Source: JAEZFI01 sp044508215 (lineage in GTDB: Bacteria > Actinomycetota > Acidimicrobiia > Acidimicrobiales > Microtrichaceae). From it: a stretch of 25,963 nt of DNA. Positions 6,738-14,019 of the stretch are shown in pieces. The DNA lies in contig JBIQID010000027.1 of the NCBI GenBank assembly GCA_044508215.1, positions 1 to 25,963 of the forward strand. The letters are read 5' to 3'. Numbering within the stretch: the first letter of the stretch is position 1; each line of letters opens with the position of its first letter. Both the position numbers and the translations under genes were made by a program. The notes under the pieces are model-generated. The model was not told the DNA's origin, ran no database searches, and saw nothing but the letters and a program-made list of their open reading frames with translations.

Positions 6738-6881
6738 GTGAACGCCGTACTGCTCGCTGCCGCTCACGTCTGGCACTTCTGGCTCGCGGTGCCGCTCGCC
6801 CTGGGTGCAGTGGCCCTCGTCTTGGGCCTCGTCTTCGGCTACTTCTTCCGGGTGAGCCGCACCCGATATCCGCAGAAGTAG
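6738..6881 (+). CDS. 47-residue single-helix membrane protein
   Basis: GTG 6738 opens a 47-codon frame ending in TAG 6879-6881. The product has a short N-terminus with aromatic and His residues (AAAHVWHFW). A long hydrophobic helix follows, LAVPLALGAVALVLGLVFGY, then a basic end, FFRVSRTRYPQK. That pattern predicts a single-span membrane protein with the C-terminus inside. Support for a real gene comes from the clean membrane topology, a -10-like box seven bases upstream, and placement in a gap that would otherwise be empty between rsrA and the metalloprotease. No family is recognised. It may belong to the transcript of the metalloprotease, whose GTG is five bases after this stop. Confidence 0.65.
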   Translation: MNAVLLAAAHVWHFWLAVPLALGAVALVLGLVFGYFFRVSRTRYPQK

Positions 6882-6886
6882 CGGCA

Positions 6887-7954
6887 GTGGCCGGCGCGGT
6901 CGACTGGGCTGTCGCCGAGCGGGTCGCCACGCGCATCGGCGGACGGGACGGCTTCCACCGCTCGTACCTCTCGCAGTCGCTCGAGCGCGACTTCGACGAG
7001 CTGACGGCCCAGGCGCAGGAACTGGTCGAGCGCTACACCGGCTGGCAGTCGTCCGCCGGCCCCGCCCGCGGCCGGGTCGCTGACCGCCGTGACTGGGTCC
7101 GGGCGAACATCGCGTCGTTCCAGCGGATGCTCCGCCCGCTCACCGACCGCATCGAGTCACGGGTGGCGTCGGGCCTCATCTCGCCGATCACCGGCCGGTT
7201 CGCCGGCGCCGAGATGGGGGCGATCCTCGGCTGGATGTCCACCCGCGTGCTCGGCCAGTACGACATGTTGGTCCTCGAGGACGAGTCACCCGACGACCAG
7301 GACCTCGTGTACTACGTGGGGCCGAACATCCTGTCGCTCGAGAAGCGGTTCTCGTTCCCGCCCCGTGAGTTCCGCCTGTGGATCGCCCTCCACGAGGTGA
7401 CCCACCGCACCCAGTTCACCGGGGTCCCGTGGCTGCGGGGGTACTTCCTCGATCAGGTCGACGGCATGCTGTCGTCGGTCGACCCCGACCCGTCACAGCT
7501 GTTCAGGGCCATCGGCCGCGTCGCTGACGCGGTGCGGACGGGCCAGAACCCGCTCGCCGACGGTGGCGTGGTCGCGCTCTTCGCCACCCCCCAGCAGCGG
7601 GAGGTGCTCGACCGGCTCGCCGGGCTGATGAGCCTGCTCGAAGGGCACGGCGACGTCACGATGGACCGCGCCGGCGGCGACCGCATCCCGTCGGCCGAGC
7701 GGTTCGGGCGGGTGCTCCGCAACCGTCGCCAGAGCGCCGCGGGCGTCAGCAAGCTGCTGCAGCGCCTGATCGGCCTCGACGCCAAGCTGGCGCAGTACGA
7801 ACAGGGCGAGCGGTTCATCGAGACCGTCGAGCGCGCCGCGGGCGAGCGGGTGCTCGATCTGGCGTTCTCGTCGCCGGCGTCGCTGCCGACGATCGAGGAG
7901 ATCCGTGCGCCCGAGCGGTGGCTCGAGCGCATGCAGCTGCCAGCGTCGGCGTGA
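6887..7954 (+). CDS. Zinc-dependent metalloprotease, DUF2342 (F420-associated) family
   Basis: The product has 355 residues. The zincin motif H169-E-V-T-H173 is followed by the helical, loosely conserved sequence of the DUF2342 family, whose actinobacterial members are sometimes annotated as coenzyme F420 biosynthesis-associated proteins. Nearby family-like blocks are FQRMLRPLTDRIESR, VLGQYDMLVLE and VYYVGPNIL. The substrate is unknown. There is no signal peptide or membrane segment, so the enzyme is expected in the cytoplasm. The GTG start at 6887 lies five bases after the small membrane gene. The end overlaps tilS as GTGA. The same metalloprotease-tilS-hpt order occurs in mycobacteria (Rv3626c-Rv3625c-Rv3624c, from memory), which supports the call. 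Confidence 0.87.
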   Translation: MAGAVDWAVAERVATRIGGRDGFHRSYLSQSLERDFDELTAQAQELVERYTGWQSSAGPARGRVADRRDWVRANIASFQRMLRPLTDRIESRVASGLISPITGRFAGAEMGAILGWMSTRVLGQYDMLVLEDESPDDQDLVYYVGPNILSLEKRFSFPPREFRLWIALHEVTHRTQFTGVPWLRGYFLDQVDGMLSSVDPDPSQLFRAIGRVADAVRTGQNPLADGGVVALFATPQQREVLDRLAGLMSLLEGHGDVTMDRAGGDRIPSAERFGRVLRNRRQSAAGVSKLLQRLIGLDAKLAQYEQGERFIETVERAAGERVLDLAFSSPASLPTIEEIRAPERWLERMQLPASA

Positions 7955-8871
7955 CCGCCCCCGGCCTGCGAGCGCACCCCCTCGTCGACCGGCTGCTCCC
8001 TCGCACGCGCTTCCCCGAACCGGGCACCGCGGTGACCTGTGGCGTGTCGGGCGGCGCCGACTCCACGGCGCTGGCGGTGCTGGCCGTGGCGTGGGGTTGC
8101 GTGGTCGAGTGCGTCCACGTCGACCACGGGCTGAGGCCGGGCTCTGCGGCCGAGGCGGAGGTCGTGGCGGAGACCGCGTCAGCGATCGGGGCGACGTTCC
8201 GATCCGAGCGCGTCGAGGTGGTCGACGGACCCGACCTCGAGTCGCGGGCCCGGGCCGCCCGTCACGCGGTCCTCGGCCCGGGCGCGCTGCTGGGGCACAC
8301 GGCCGACGACCAGGCCGAGACGGTGCTGCTCGCACTGCTGCGCGGCAGCGGGCCCACCGGGCTGGCGGGCATCCCGCCGGAACGTCGGCCCCTCCTCGAC
8401 CTGCGCCGCTCCGAGACGGAGGCCGTGTGCCGTGCCGTCGGGTTGCGCTGGGTGGAGGATGGGTCCAACCGGGACCCGCGGTTCCGGCGCAACCGCGTAC
8501 GCCACGAGCTCATCCCGGCGCTGTGCGACGTGGCGGGACGCGACGTGGTGCCGCTCCTGGTCCGTGCCGCCGGCCACCAGCGCGACGCGGTCGAGGCCCT
8601 GGACCACCTCGCCGGCGACCTGGACCCCGCCGACGCGGCAGCGCTCCGGAGCGCCCCGCGTGGGATCGCCACCACCGCCGTTCGCCGATGGTGGCGGGAG
8701 GTCACCGGGTCGGCCTACGCACCGGACGCCGCAGCGGTGGAGCGGATCCTCGCCGTGGCCGCGCTCGACGCCGAAGCGACCGAGGTGGTGGGTGGCTGGA
8801 GGGTGGAGCGCTCCGCCGGACGCCTGCGGCTCGTGGCGCCGGCTGGCTCCGGTACCGATGGCCGGAAGTAG
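7951..8871 (+). CDS. tilS: tRNA(Ile)-lysidine synthetase
   Basis: The product has 306 residues from GTG 7951. The PP-loop ATP pyrophosphatase motif is S33-G-G-A-D-S38, followed by VHVDHGLR and GHTADDQAETVLLALLRGSG, all typical of TilS. WVEDGSNRDPRFRRNRVRHE is the second family signature. The enzyme attaches lysine to C34 of tRNA-Ile(CAU), so that the tRNA reads AUA instead of AUG. The protein is short compared with the 430-residue E. coli enzyme because the C-terminal tRNA-binding domain is reduced, as usual in actinobacteria. The start is set by the 4-base overlap with the metalloprotease; an ATG at 7918 in frame would overlap more. Confidence 0.95.
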   Translation: MTAPGLRAHPLVDRLLPRTRFPEPGTAVTCGVSGGADSTALAVLAVAWGCVVECVHVDHGLRPGSAAEAEVVAETASAIGATFRSERVEVVDGPDLESRARAARHAVLGPGALLGHTADDQAETVLLALLRGSGPTGLAGIPPERRPLLDLRRSETEAVCRAVGLRWVEDGSNRDPRFRRNRVRHELIPALCDVAGRDVVPLLVRAAGHQRDAVEALDHLAGDLDPADAAALRSAPRGIATTAVRRWWREVTGSAYAPDAAAVERILAVAALDAEATEVVGGWRVERSAGRLRLVAPAGSGTDGRK

Positions 8872-8874
8872 GGT
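8869..8874 (+). promoter_or_regulatory. -10-like box TAGGGT before hpt
   Basis: TAGGGT overlaps the tilS stop codon and ends nine bases before ATG 8884. No ribosome binding site lies between them. This fits a leaderless hpt transcript, in addition to read-through from tilS. Confidence 0.3.
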
Positions 8875-8883
8875 GCCCCGTCG

Positions 8884-9465
8884 ATGGCCCGGCTGAGCAA
8901 CGACGGAGGCGTCGGCGAGGTGCTGATCAGCGAGGACCAGCTCGCCGATCGTGTCGCCGCACTCGGTGAGGAGCTGACCGTCGCCTACGAGGGGCGGCGC
9001 CCGCTCTTCATCTGCGTGCTGAAGGGTGCGTACGCCTTCGCCACCGACCTCGCCCGCAACGTGGACCTCCCCGTCGAGCTCGACTTCATCGCGCTCAGCT
9101 CCTACGGCAGCTCCACCCGCACCAGCGGTGTGGTGCGGCTGGTCAAGGACCTCGACAGCGACATCGCCGGGCGCCACGTGATCCTGGTGGAGGACATCGT
9201 CGACTCCGGGCTCACGCTCCGCTACCTGCGCCGAAGCCTTGAGGCCCGCAACCCCGCCTCGCTCGAGGTCGTCTCGCTGCTCGCTCGGGAGCGGGCCGAC
9301 CTGGACTCGCTGCGGGTCCGGTGGTGCGGCTTCCGGATCGGTGACGACTTCGTGATCGGCTACGGGCTGGACGCCGACCAGCGCTACCGCAACCTGCGGT
9401 TCATCGCCCGGTACGAGCACGAGGGCGACCCGTTGCGCGACCGCGTCGACATCGCCGAGGGCTGA
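8884..9465 (+). CDS. hpt: Hypoxanthine phosphoribosyltransferase
   Basis: The product has 193 residues. The PRPP-binding signature VILVEDIVDSGLT lies in the middle, preceded by FICVLKGAYAFATDLAR (the flexible-loop side) and followed by FVIGYGLDADQRYRNLRFI at the active-site hood. The enzyme converts hypoxanthine or guanine plus PRPP to IMP or GMP in purine salvage. The length is close to family norms (about 180-200). It starts 12 bases after tilS, and the tilS-hpt-ftsH order is widespread in bacteria. An N-terminal extension of about 12 residues before the conserved core is unremarkable. Confidence 0.95.
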   Translation: MARLSNDGGVGEVLISEDQLADRVAALGEELTVAYEGRRPLFICVLKGAYAFATDLARNVDLPVELDFIALSSYGSSTRTSGVVRLVKDLDSDIAGRHVILVEDIVDSGLTLRYLRRSLEARNPASLEVVSLLARERADLDSLRVRWCGFRIGDDFVIGYGLDADQRYRNLRFIARYEHEGDPLRDRVDIAEG

Positions 9466-9524
9466 GCCGCACCGACTCCCGCAACGGCGCGCCGCCCCGC
9501 CGGTCGTTCCGCCGGGAGCGTCGG

Positions 9525-9530
9525 TACCCT
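9525..9530 (+). promoter_or_regulatory. -10-like box TACCCT before ftsH
   Basis: TACCCT ends eight bases before GTG 9539, in the 73-bp gap after hpt. No ribosome binding site precedes the GTG, so a leaderless start is likely. Confidence 0.4.
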
Positions 9531-9538
9531 TCGTCACC

Positions 9539-11335
9539 GTGAAGGTGCCGGCGCTGCTGCGCAACAAGTGGGTGTTGATCGCTGCGGGCGCTGTCCTGGT
9601 GGCCGCTGCGGTGGTGTTGCCGTCGCTCGGGAGCGATCCGGAGGAGCTGCGGCTGGACGAGCTGCAGCGGGCGGTGGAGCAGGACGAGGTGGCCAACGCC
9701 ACGATCGCCAACCGGTCGCGCACGGTGACCGGCGAGCTGCGCGACGGCACACGGTTCCGCTCGGTCTTCCCCGACGAGTACGCGGACGAGCTCACGAGCG
9801 CCCTGCTCGACGCGGGGGTCGAGGTGGAGGGCGACAACGAGGAGCCCTCCACGTGGTCGACGATCCTCGGTGACTACCTGCCCACCATCGCCATCATCGG
9901 GGTGTTCGTCTGGTTCGTGACCTCCATGCAGGGCGGCGGTCGGGCCAACCGCTTCGGGAAGGCCAGGGCGCGCCACGCGGGCGACGATCGGGGCGACGTG
10001 ACGTTCGCGGACGTCGCAGGTGCTGACGAGGCGGTGGAGGAGCTGCAGGAGATCAAGGAGTTCCTCCGCGACCCGGATCGGTTCCGGGAGCTGGGCGCCA
10101 AGATCCCGAAGGGGGTGCTCCTCTACGGGCCGCCCGGCACCGGCAAGACGCTCCTGGCCCGAGCGGTCGCCGGCGAGGCGGAGGTGCCGTTCCTCACCAT
10201 CTCCGGCTCCGACTTCGTGGAGATGTTCGTGGGCGTCGGTGCTGCAAGGGTCCGCGACCTCTTCAAGCAGGCGAAGGCGGCCGCACCGGCGATCGTGTTC
10301 GTCGACGAGATCGACGCCGTGGGCCGCCACCGTGGCACCGGGGTTGGCGGGGGTCACGACGAGCGCGAGCAGACGCTCAACCAGCTGCTCGTGGAGCTCG
10401 ACGGGTTCGACGCGCGAGACGACGTGATCCTGATGGCGGCGACCAACCGGCCCGACATCTTGGACCCGGCGCTGCTCCGCCCCGGCCGCTTCGACCGGCA
10501 GGTGGCCGTGGACGCACCCGACCTGCGGGGTCGCGAGGAGATCCTCGCGGTCCACGCCAAGGGCAAGCCGGTGGCGCCCGGCGTGTCGTGGGCGGTGGTC
10601 GCACGACGCACCCCCGGCTTCACCGGTGCCGACCTGGCCAACATCGTGAACGAGGGCGCGCTCCTCGCCGGCCGCCGGAAGGCCAGCGAGATCACGATGG
10701 CGGACGTCTCCGAGGCGATCGACCGGGTGATGGCCGGCCCCGAGCGCCGCAACCGGGTGATGTCGGAGAAGGAGAAGGCGATCACCGCGTTCCACGAGGC
10801 GGGCCACGCGCTGGTGGGGCACCTCCTGCCGCACTGCGACCCTGTGCACAAGGTGTCGATCGTGGCGAGGGGCCGGGCGCTCGGCTGGACGCAGTCGATG
10901 CCGATCGAGGAGCGGTTCACCCAGACCCGCGCCGAGCTGCGGGACCGGCTGGCGATGTTCCTCGGGGGCCGCGCTGCGGAGGCGCTGGTCTTCGAGGAGA
11001 TCAGCACGGGCGCGATGGACGACATCGAGCGCGCGACGAAGCTCGCTCGGGCGATGGTCACGGACTACGGGATGAGCGACCGCCTCGGTCCGCGCCACAT
11101 CGGCGGGCGGAGCGACGAGCCGTTCGTGGGCCGGGACGCCGCCGGCGGCACCACGCTCTCCGACGACATGGCGACGATCGTCGACGAGGAGGTCCAGGCG
11201 CTGCTCACCGAGGCGGAGCAGCGGGCCACCGAGCTGCTCACCACGCGCCGCGACGTGCTCGACCGCCTCGCCGCCCGCCTCATCGAGATCGAGACGATCG
11301 ACGAGGACGAGCTCCGCCTCGTCGTCGGCGCCTGA
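9539..11335 (+). CDS. ftsH: ATP-dependent zinc metalloprotease FtsH
   Basis: The product has 598 residues. Two membrane helices (about 11-28 and 114-131) flank an extracytoplasmic segment of about 85 residues. The AAA+ module has Walker A GPPGTGKT (197-204), Walker B IVFVDEID, and the second region of homology ending ALLRPGRFDRQ. The peptidase has the zinc site H419-E-A-G-H423. FtsH hexamers extract and degrade misfolded membrane proteins and short-lived regulators. The GTG start is consistent with a leaderless gene. The C-terminus ends soon after the protease domain and lacks the long tail of mycobacterial FtsH. Placement directly upstream of the folate genes is conserved in actinobacteria. 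Confidence 0.96.
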   Translation: MKVPALLRNKWVLIAAGAVLVAAAVVLPSLGSDPEELRLDELQRAVEQDEVANATIANRSRTVTGELRDGTRFRSVFPDEYADELTSALLDAGVEVEGDNEEPSTWSTILGDYLPTIAIIGVFVWFVTSMQGGGRANRFGKARARHAGDDRGDVTFADVAGADEAVEELQEIKEFLRDPDRFRELGAKIPKGVLLYGPPGTGKTLLARAVAGEAEVPFLTISGSDFVEMFVGVGAARVRDLFKQAKAAAPAIVFVDEIDAVGRHRGTGVGGGHDEREQTLNQLLVELDGFDARDDVILMAATNRPDILDPALLRPGRFDRQVAVDAPDLRGREEILAVHAKGKPVAPGVSWAVVARRTPGFTGADLANIVNEGALLAGRRKASEITMADVSEAIDRVMAGPERRNRVMSEKEKAITAFHEAGHALVGHLLPHCDPVHKVSIVARGRALGWTQSMPIEERFTQTRAELRDRLAMFLGGRAAEALVFEEISTGAMDDIERATKLARAMVTDYGMSDRLGPRHIGGRSDEPFVGRDAAGGTTLSDDMATIVDEEVQALLTEAEQRATELLTTRRDVLDRLAARLIEIETIDEDELRLVVGA

Positions 11336-11350
11336 CCCTCCCCCATTCCG

Positions 11351-11402
11351 CGTTCTGTTGTGCAGGGTGCGACGGATCCGTCGCATCCTGCACAACAGAA
11401 CG
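11351..11402. repeat. 52-nt nearly perfect palindrome between ftsH and folE
   Basis: Bases 11351-11402 are their own reverse complement except at one pair (G11367 with T11386, a G-U wobble as RNA). This gives 26 bp without any required loop, centred on GGATCC (11374-11379). The outer arm reads CGTTCTGTTGTGCAGG. It starts 15 bases after the ftsH stop. A very strong hairpin there could end ftsH transcription, but no T-run follows; the next bases are G-rich. A protein-binding palindrome or dispersed repeat is also possible. Confidence 0.85.
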
Positions 11403-11487
11403 GGGGCGGGGAACACTGGGCGGGGCTCGTCGGTTCACCACCTACGCTGCGACGCGGCCTCAGCGCGCATGCGACCTGCACTTCGAC

Positions 11488-11493
11488 GAGGAG
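11488..11493 (+). promoter_or_regulatory. Ribosome binding site of folE
   Basis: GAGGAG lies four bases before ATG 11498. It selects this start over in-frame codons further upstream, which would run through the 52-nt palindrome. Confidence 0.75.
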
Positions 11494-11497
11494 CGAC

Positions 11498-12145
11498 ATG
11501 GCAGACATCGAGACCGAGCTGGACCCTGGCCTCGTCGGGGACCTCAACCGCACCGAGCCGCTGGAGCCGTCGCTCGGCGGCGGAGTGGACCTCGAACGCG
11601 TGCAGGCAGCAGTCCGGGAGATCCTCATCGCGATCGGTGAGGACCCCGACCGTGACGGGCTGTTGGACACCCCGGCTCGCGTCGCCCGGATGTACCAGGA
11701 GACCTGTGGTGGCCTCCACCAGGACCCGATGCGCCACCTCAAGGTGACCTTCGACGCCGGCCACGACGAGATGATCATGGTGCGCGACATCCCGATCTAC
11801 TCGCTGTGCGAGCACCATCTGGTGCCCTTCTACGGCAAGGCGCACGTCGCCTACATCCCGAACGAGGAAGGACGGATCACCGGCCTGTCGAAGCTGGCCC
11901 GCCTCGCGGACGGGTACGCCCGGCGCCCCCAGGTGCAGGAGCGGCTGACCACCCAGATCGCCGAAGCGATGGAGGCGGTCCTCGAGGCCCGGGGCGTGGT
12001 CGTGGTCGTGGAGGCCGAGCACATGTGCATGACCATGCGGGGCGTCCGCACGCCCGGCTCGTCCACGGTCACCTCGGCCGTCCGCGGGCTGTTCCGCACC
12101 GACCCGGCCGCCCGCGCCGAGGCGATGCGCTTCCTCGACCGCTGA
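11498..12145 (+). CDS. folE: GTP cyclohydrolase I (type IA)
   Basis: The product has 215 residues. It catalyses the first step of tetrahydrofolate synthesis, GTP to 7,8-dihydroneopterin triphosphate. The zinc ligands are visible as C104-E-H-H107 in YSLCEHHLVPF and C177 in EHMCMTMRGV. The conserved ITGLSKLARLADGYARRPQVQERLT block (128-152) and the GEDPDRDGLLDTPARVARMY block (47-66) are intact. The N-terminal 30 residues are variable, as in other members. ATG 11498 has GAGGAG four bases upstream. The gene opens the folate cluster folE-folP-x-folB-folK and is separated from ftsH by a strong palindrome, so it probably has its own promoter. Confidence 0.96.
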   Translation: MADIETELDPGLVGDLNRTEPLEPSLGGGVDLERVQAAVREILIAIGEDPDRDGLLDTPARVARMYQETCGGLHQDPMRHLKVTFDAGHDEMIMVRDIPIYSLCEHHLVPFYGKAHVAYIPNEEGRITGLSKLARLADGYARRPQVQERLTTQIAEAMEAVLEARGVVVVVEAEHMCMTMRGVRTPGSSTVTSAVRGLFRTDPAARAEAMRFLDR

Positions 12146-12160
12146 GACGGGGCGTCGACC

Positions 12161-12177
12161 GGCGCCGGGGCGGCGCC
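12161..12177 (+). terminator. Weak hairpin after folE
   Basis: GGCGCC (12161-12166) and GGCGCC (12172-12177) can form a 6-bp stem with a 5-nt loop, 15 bases after the folE stop. There is no T-run. It may be a weak attenuator or chance in GC-rich DNA. Confidence 0.25.
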
Positions 12178-12223
12178 TGCGCAGCGATCCTCTGCCACCC
12201 AGAGCGGATTTGACAGCGGGTCG

Positions 12224-12229
12224 TATCCT
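12224..12229 (+). promoter_or_regulatory. -10-like box TATCCT before folP
   Basis: TATCCT ends eight bases before GTG 12238, which has no ribosome binding site. This is the clearest leaderless-type promoter in the window. TTGACA at 12210-12215 lies only eight bases upstream of it and so cannot be its -35 box. Confidence 0.45.
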
Positions 12230-12237
12230 TTCGGGTC

Positions 12238-13095
12238 GTGGTGCCCCTGGTGATGGGCGTGGTGAACGCCACGCCAGATTCCTTCTCGGACGGTGGAGCG
12301 GTCCTCGACCCCACCGACGCCGCCGCCGCTGCGGCCGAGATGGTCGCCGCCGGTGCCGCCTTCATCGACGTGGGCGGCGAGTCGACCCGTCCCGGCGCCA
12401 CACCCGTGGAGCCCGCCGAGGAGCTCCGGAGGGTCGTGCCGGTGCTCGAGGCGGTGGTCCCCGTCGCCACGGCCGCAGGTGTCCGGGTGAGCATCGACAC
12501 GCGCCACCCCGAGGTCGCCCGCCGGGCGGTCGAACTGGGCGCCACCCTGATCAACGACATCTCGGCGACCCTCTGGCCCGTTGCAGCCGAGACCGGCGCC
12601 GGCTGGGTCGCCATGCACATGAAGGGCACCCCGGCGACCATGGCCTCGGCCGCCCGGTACGACGACGTGGTCGACGAGGTCCGCTCCTTCCTGGTCGAGC
12701 GGGCCACCACGGCCACCGACGCCGGCGTCCCCGAGGTGTGGGTCGACCCGGGCTTCGGGTTCGGCAAGGACGCCGACCACAACCTGGAGCTGCTCGCCCA
12801 CCTCGACGTGATCGTCGCCGAGGGTTGGGACGTCCTCGTGGGCCTCAGCCGCAAGCGCACCCAGGGCCTGCTCACCACGGCGAGCGACGCCCGGGTGGGC
12901 CTCCGGGCGCCCGACGACGTCGTGCCCACCCACGATCGCCTCGAGGCGTCGCTCGCCACGGCCACGTGGGCGATGCACAAGGGTGCGAAGATGGTCCGAG
13001 CCCACGACGTCCGCCCCCACGTCCACGCCGCACAGGTCGTCGCCGGCCGGATCGGGCAACCCTCCGACCGACCCGCAGCGACCGCCCCCGCCTGA
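12238..13095 (+). CDS. folP: Dihydropteroate synthase
   Basis: The product is a 285-residue TIM-barrel enzyme. It joins 6-hydroxymethyl-dihydropterin pyrophosphate to p-aminobenzoate and is the target of sulfonamides. The motifs are MGVVNATPDSFSDGG near the N-terminus (phosphate and pABA loop 1), DVGGESTRPGA (loop 2), SIDTRHPEVA, INDIS, VWVDPGFGFGKD, GLSRKR, and VRAHDV at the end of the barrel. All key segments are present, and the length is normal. GTG 12238 is only three residues before the first strand, so the N-terminus is very short. A -10-like box eight bases upstream predicts a leaderless transcript. About 20 Pro/Ala-rich residues follow the domain. Confidence 0.96.
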   Translation: MVPLVMGVVNATPDSFSDGGAVLDPTDAAAAAAEMVAAGAAFIDVGGESTRPGATPVEPAEELRRVVPVLEAVVPVATAAGVRVSIDTRHPEVARRAVELGATLINDISATLWPVAAETGAGWVAMHMKGTPATMASAARYDDVVDEVRSFLVERATTATDAGVPEVWVDPGFGFGKDADHNLELLAHLDVIVAEGWDVLVGLSRKRTQGLLTTASDARVGLRAPDDVVPTHDRLEASLATATWAMHKGAKMVRAHDVRPHVHAAQVVAGRIGQPSDRPAATAPA

Positions 13096-13106
13096 CCGGC
13101 CACATC

Positions 13107-13112
13107 GAGGAG
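13107..13112 (+). promoter_or_regulatory. Ribosome binding site of the phosphatase-fold gene
   Basis: GAGGAG lies eight bases before ATG 13121, within the 25-bp gap after folP, and decides the start. Confidence 0.7.
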
Positions 13113-13120
13113 CCAGCCAC

Positions 13121-13630
13121 ATGCCACCCAAGGGAAAGTGGGCCCAGGGGATCACGCCCCGGCACTTCCAATGGATCATCCAGGACCAGCTCGCCATCTG
13201 CGAGCGCCCCGGCGGGTATGGCGCCAACCATCGGAAGGTGCGCCGCCAGGAGGAGATCATCTGGGTGCGCGAGCAGGGCTTCGATCCGGTGATCAGCATC
13301 ATCCCGGCGCCCCACAACCTCCACAACTACGACGAGCTGGGCGTGTCGTGGCTCCACCACCCGTACCCTCCGCCCGACGAGCACCCGAAGTACCTCCTCG
13401 AGCTCTACCGGACGATCCGATCGGCCGTCGCCGAGGACCGGAAGGTGCTCGTGCACAACGAGGAGCTGGGCGACCGCACGATCGGGGTCATCGCGGGCTA
13501 CCTCGTGTGGACCGGCAAGGTGCCCGAGCCCACGAAGGCCATCTACCTCGTGGAGCACATGACCTCGCGCCAGCTGGGTCCCCCCGGGCGCGACCTCGTC
13601 GCCCTCGCGGCGAAGCTCCCCCGGACCTGA
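13121..13630 (+). CDS. Dual-specificity phosphatase-like protein lacking the catalytic Cys (pseudophosphatase)
   Basis: The product has 169 residues. The C-terminal half reads RKVLVHNEELGDRTIGVIAGYLVW (107-130). This aligns with the P-loop of cysteine phosphatases (VLVHC-x5-R-T-G-xxxAxYL), with spacing kept from position 113 to R119 but with Asn113 (codon AAC) in place of the nucleophilic Cys. Upstream, FDPVISIIPAPHNL and GVSWLHHPYPPPDEHP occupy the places of the usual beta strand and Asp loop. Without Cys the known mechanism cannot work, so binding or scaffolding is more likely. The gene lies between folP and folB with 25 and 4 bases of spacing, so it belongs to the folate transcript. Its role is unknown. 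A strong ribosome binding site precedes ATG 13121. Confidence 0.75.
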   Translation: MPPKGKWAQGITPRHFQWIIQDQLAICERPGGYGANHRKVRRQEEIIWVREQGFDPVISIIPAPHNLHNYDELGVSWLHHPYPPPDEHPKYLLELYRTIRSAVAEDRKVLVHNEELGDRTIGVIAGYLVWTGKVPEPTKAIYLVEHMTSRQLGPPGRDLVALAAKLPRT

Positions 13631-13634
13631 CGAC

Positions 13635-14018
13635 GTGGACAGCATCCGGTTGCGGGGCCTGCGGGTGACCGCCCGGTGCGGTGTCCTGCCCGAGGAGGTC
13701 GAGCGCGCTCAACCGTTCGAGCTCGACCTGGACCTCCACGTGGACCTGTCGAGGGCGGGCGCCACCGACGACCTCTCCGACACCGTCGACTACGGCGCGG
13801 TCTGCGACGACGTGGTCCGGGTGGCCACCGAACGGCACCACGGCCTGATGGAGCACCTCGTGGAACGGATCGCCGCCACGGTGCTCCGCGACGAGCGCGT
13901 GCAGCGGGTCGACGTGTCGATCCGGAAGCTCCGCCCGCCCGTGGCCCACGACCTGGCCTCGTCCGGGGTGAGCATCTGCAGGAGCCGTGCCGGCGGCGCG
14001 GCGACGGCGGACGGCTGA
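13635..14018 (+). CDS. folB: Dihydroneopterin aldolase
   Basis: The product has 127 residues from GTG 13635, four bases after the preceding stop. It cleaves 7,8-dihydroneopterin to 6-hydroxymethyl-dihydropterin and glycolaldehyde. Family motifs are ARCGVLPEEVERAQPFELDL at the N-terminus, DTVDYGAVCDDV, LMEHLVERIA (the Glu contacts the pterin), and VDVSIRKLRPPV, with the catalytic Lys. The small tunnel-fold enzyme forms octamers. The order folP-(x)-folB-folK makes the pathway steps contiguous. The last 12 residues are an Ala/Gly-rich extension. No ribosome binding site is evident, so translation probably depends on the upstream gene. Confidence 0.94.
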   Translation: MDSIRLRGLRVTARCGVLPEEVERAQPFELDLDLHVDLSRAGATDDLSDTVDYGAVCDDVVRVATERHHGLMEHLVERIAATVLRDERVQRVDVSIRKLRPPVAHDLASSGVSICRSRAGGAATADG

Positions 14019-14019
14019 G

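Noticed and set aside
7918..7950. Alternative ATG start of tilS at 7918
   Set aside because: It would overlap the metalloprotease by 37 bases and add unconserved residues. GTG 7951 gives the common 4-base overlap.
11374..11379. GGATCC at the centre of the palindrome as a cloning scar
   Set aside because: It is simply the symmetric centre of a 52-nt native-looking palindrome. No vector-like sequence surrounds it.
9401..11416. A 671-codon open frame on the minus strand opposite ftsH, and similar long antisense frames opposite tilS/hpt (8179-9852), folP (11851-13326) and nadB (16025-17698)
   Set aside because: They are the usual third-position GC shadows of strong coding frames. The translations are Arg/Gly/Ala/His-rich, without domains or sensible starts, while the plus-strand frames carry full enzyme signatures.
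12210..12215. TTGACA as a -35 box for folP
   Set aside because: It lies only eight bases from the -10-like TATCCT, and no second -10 box is found 16-18 bases downstream.
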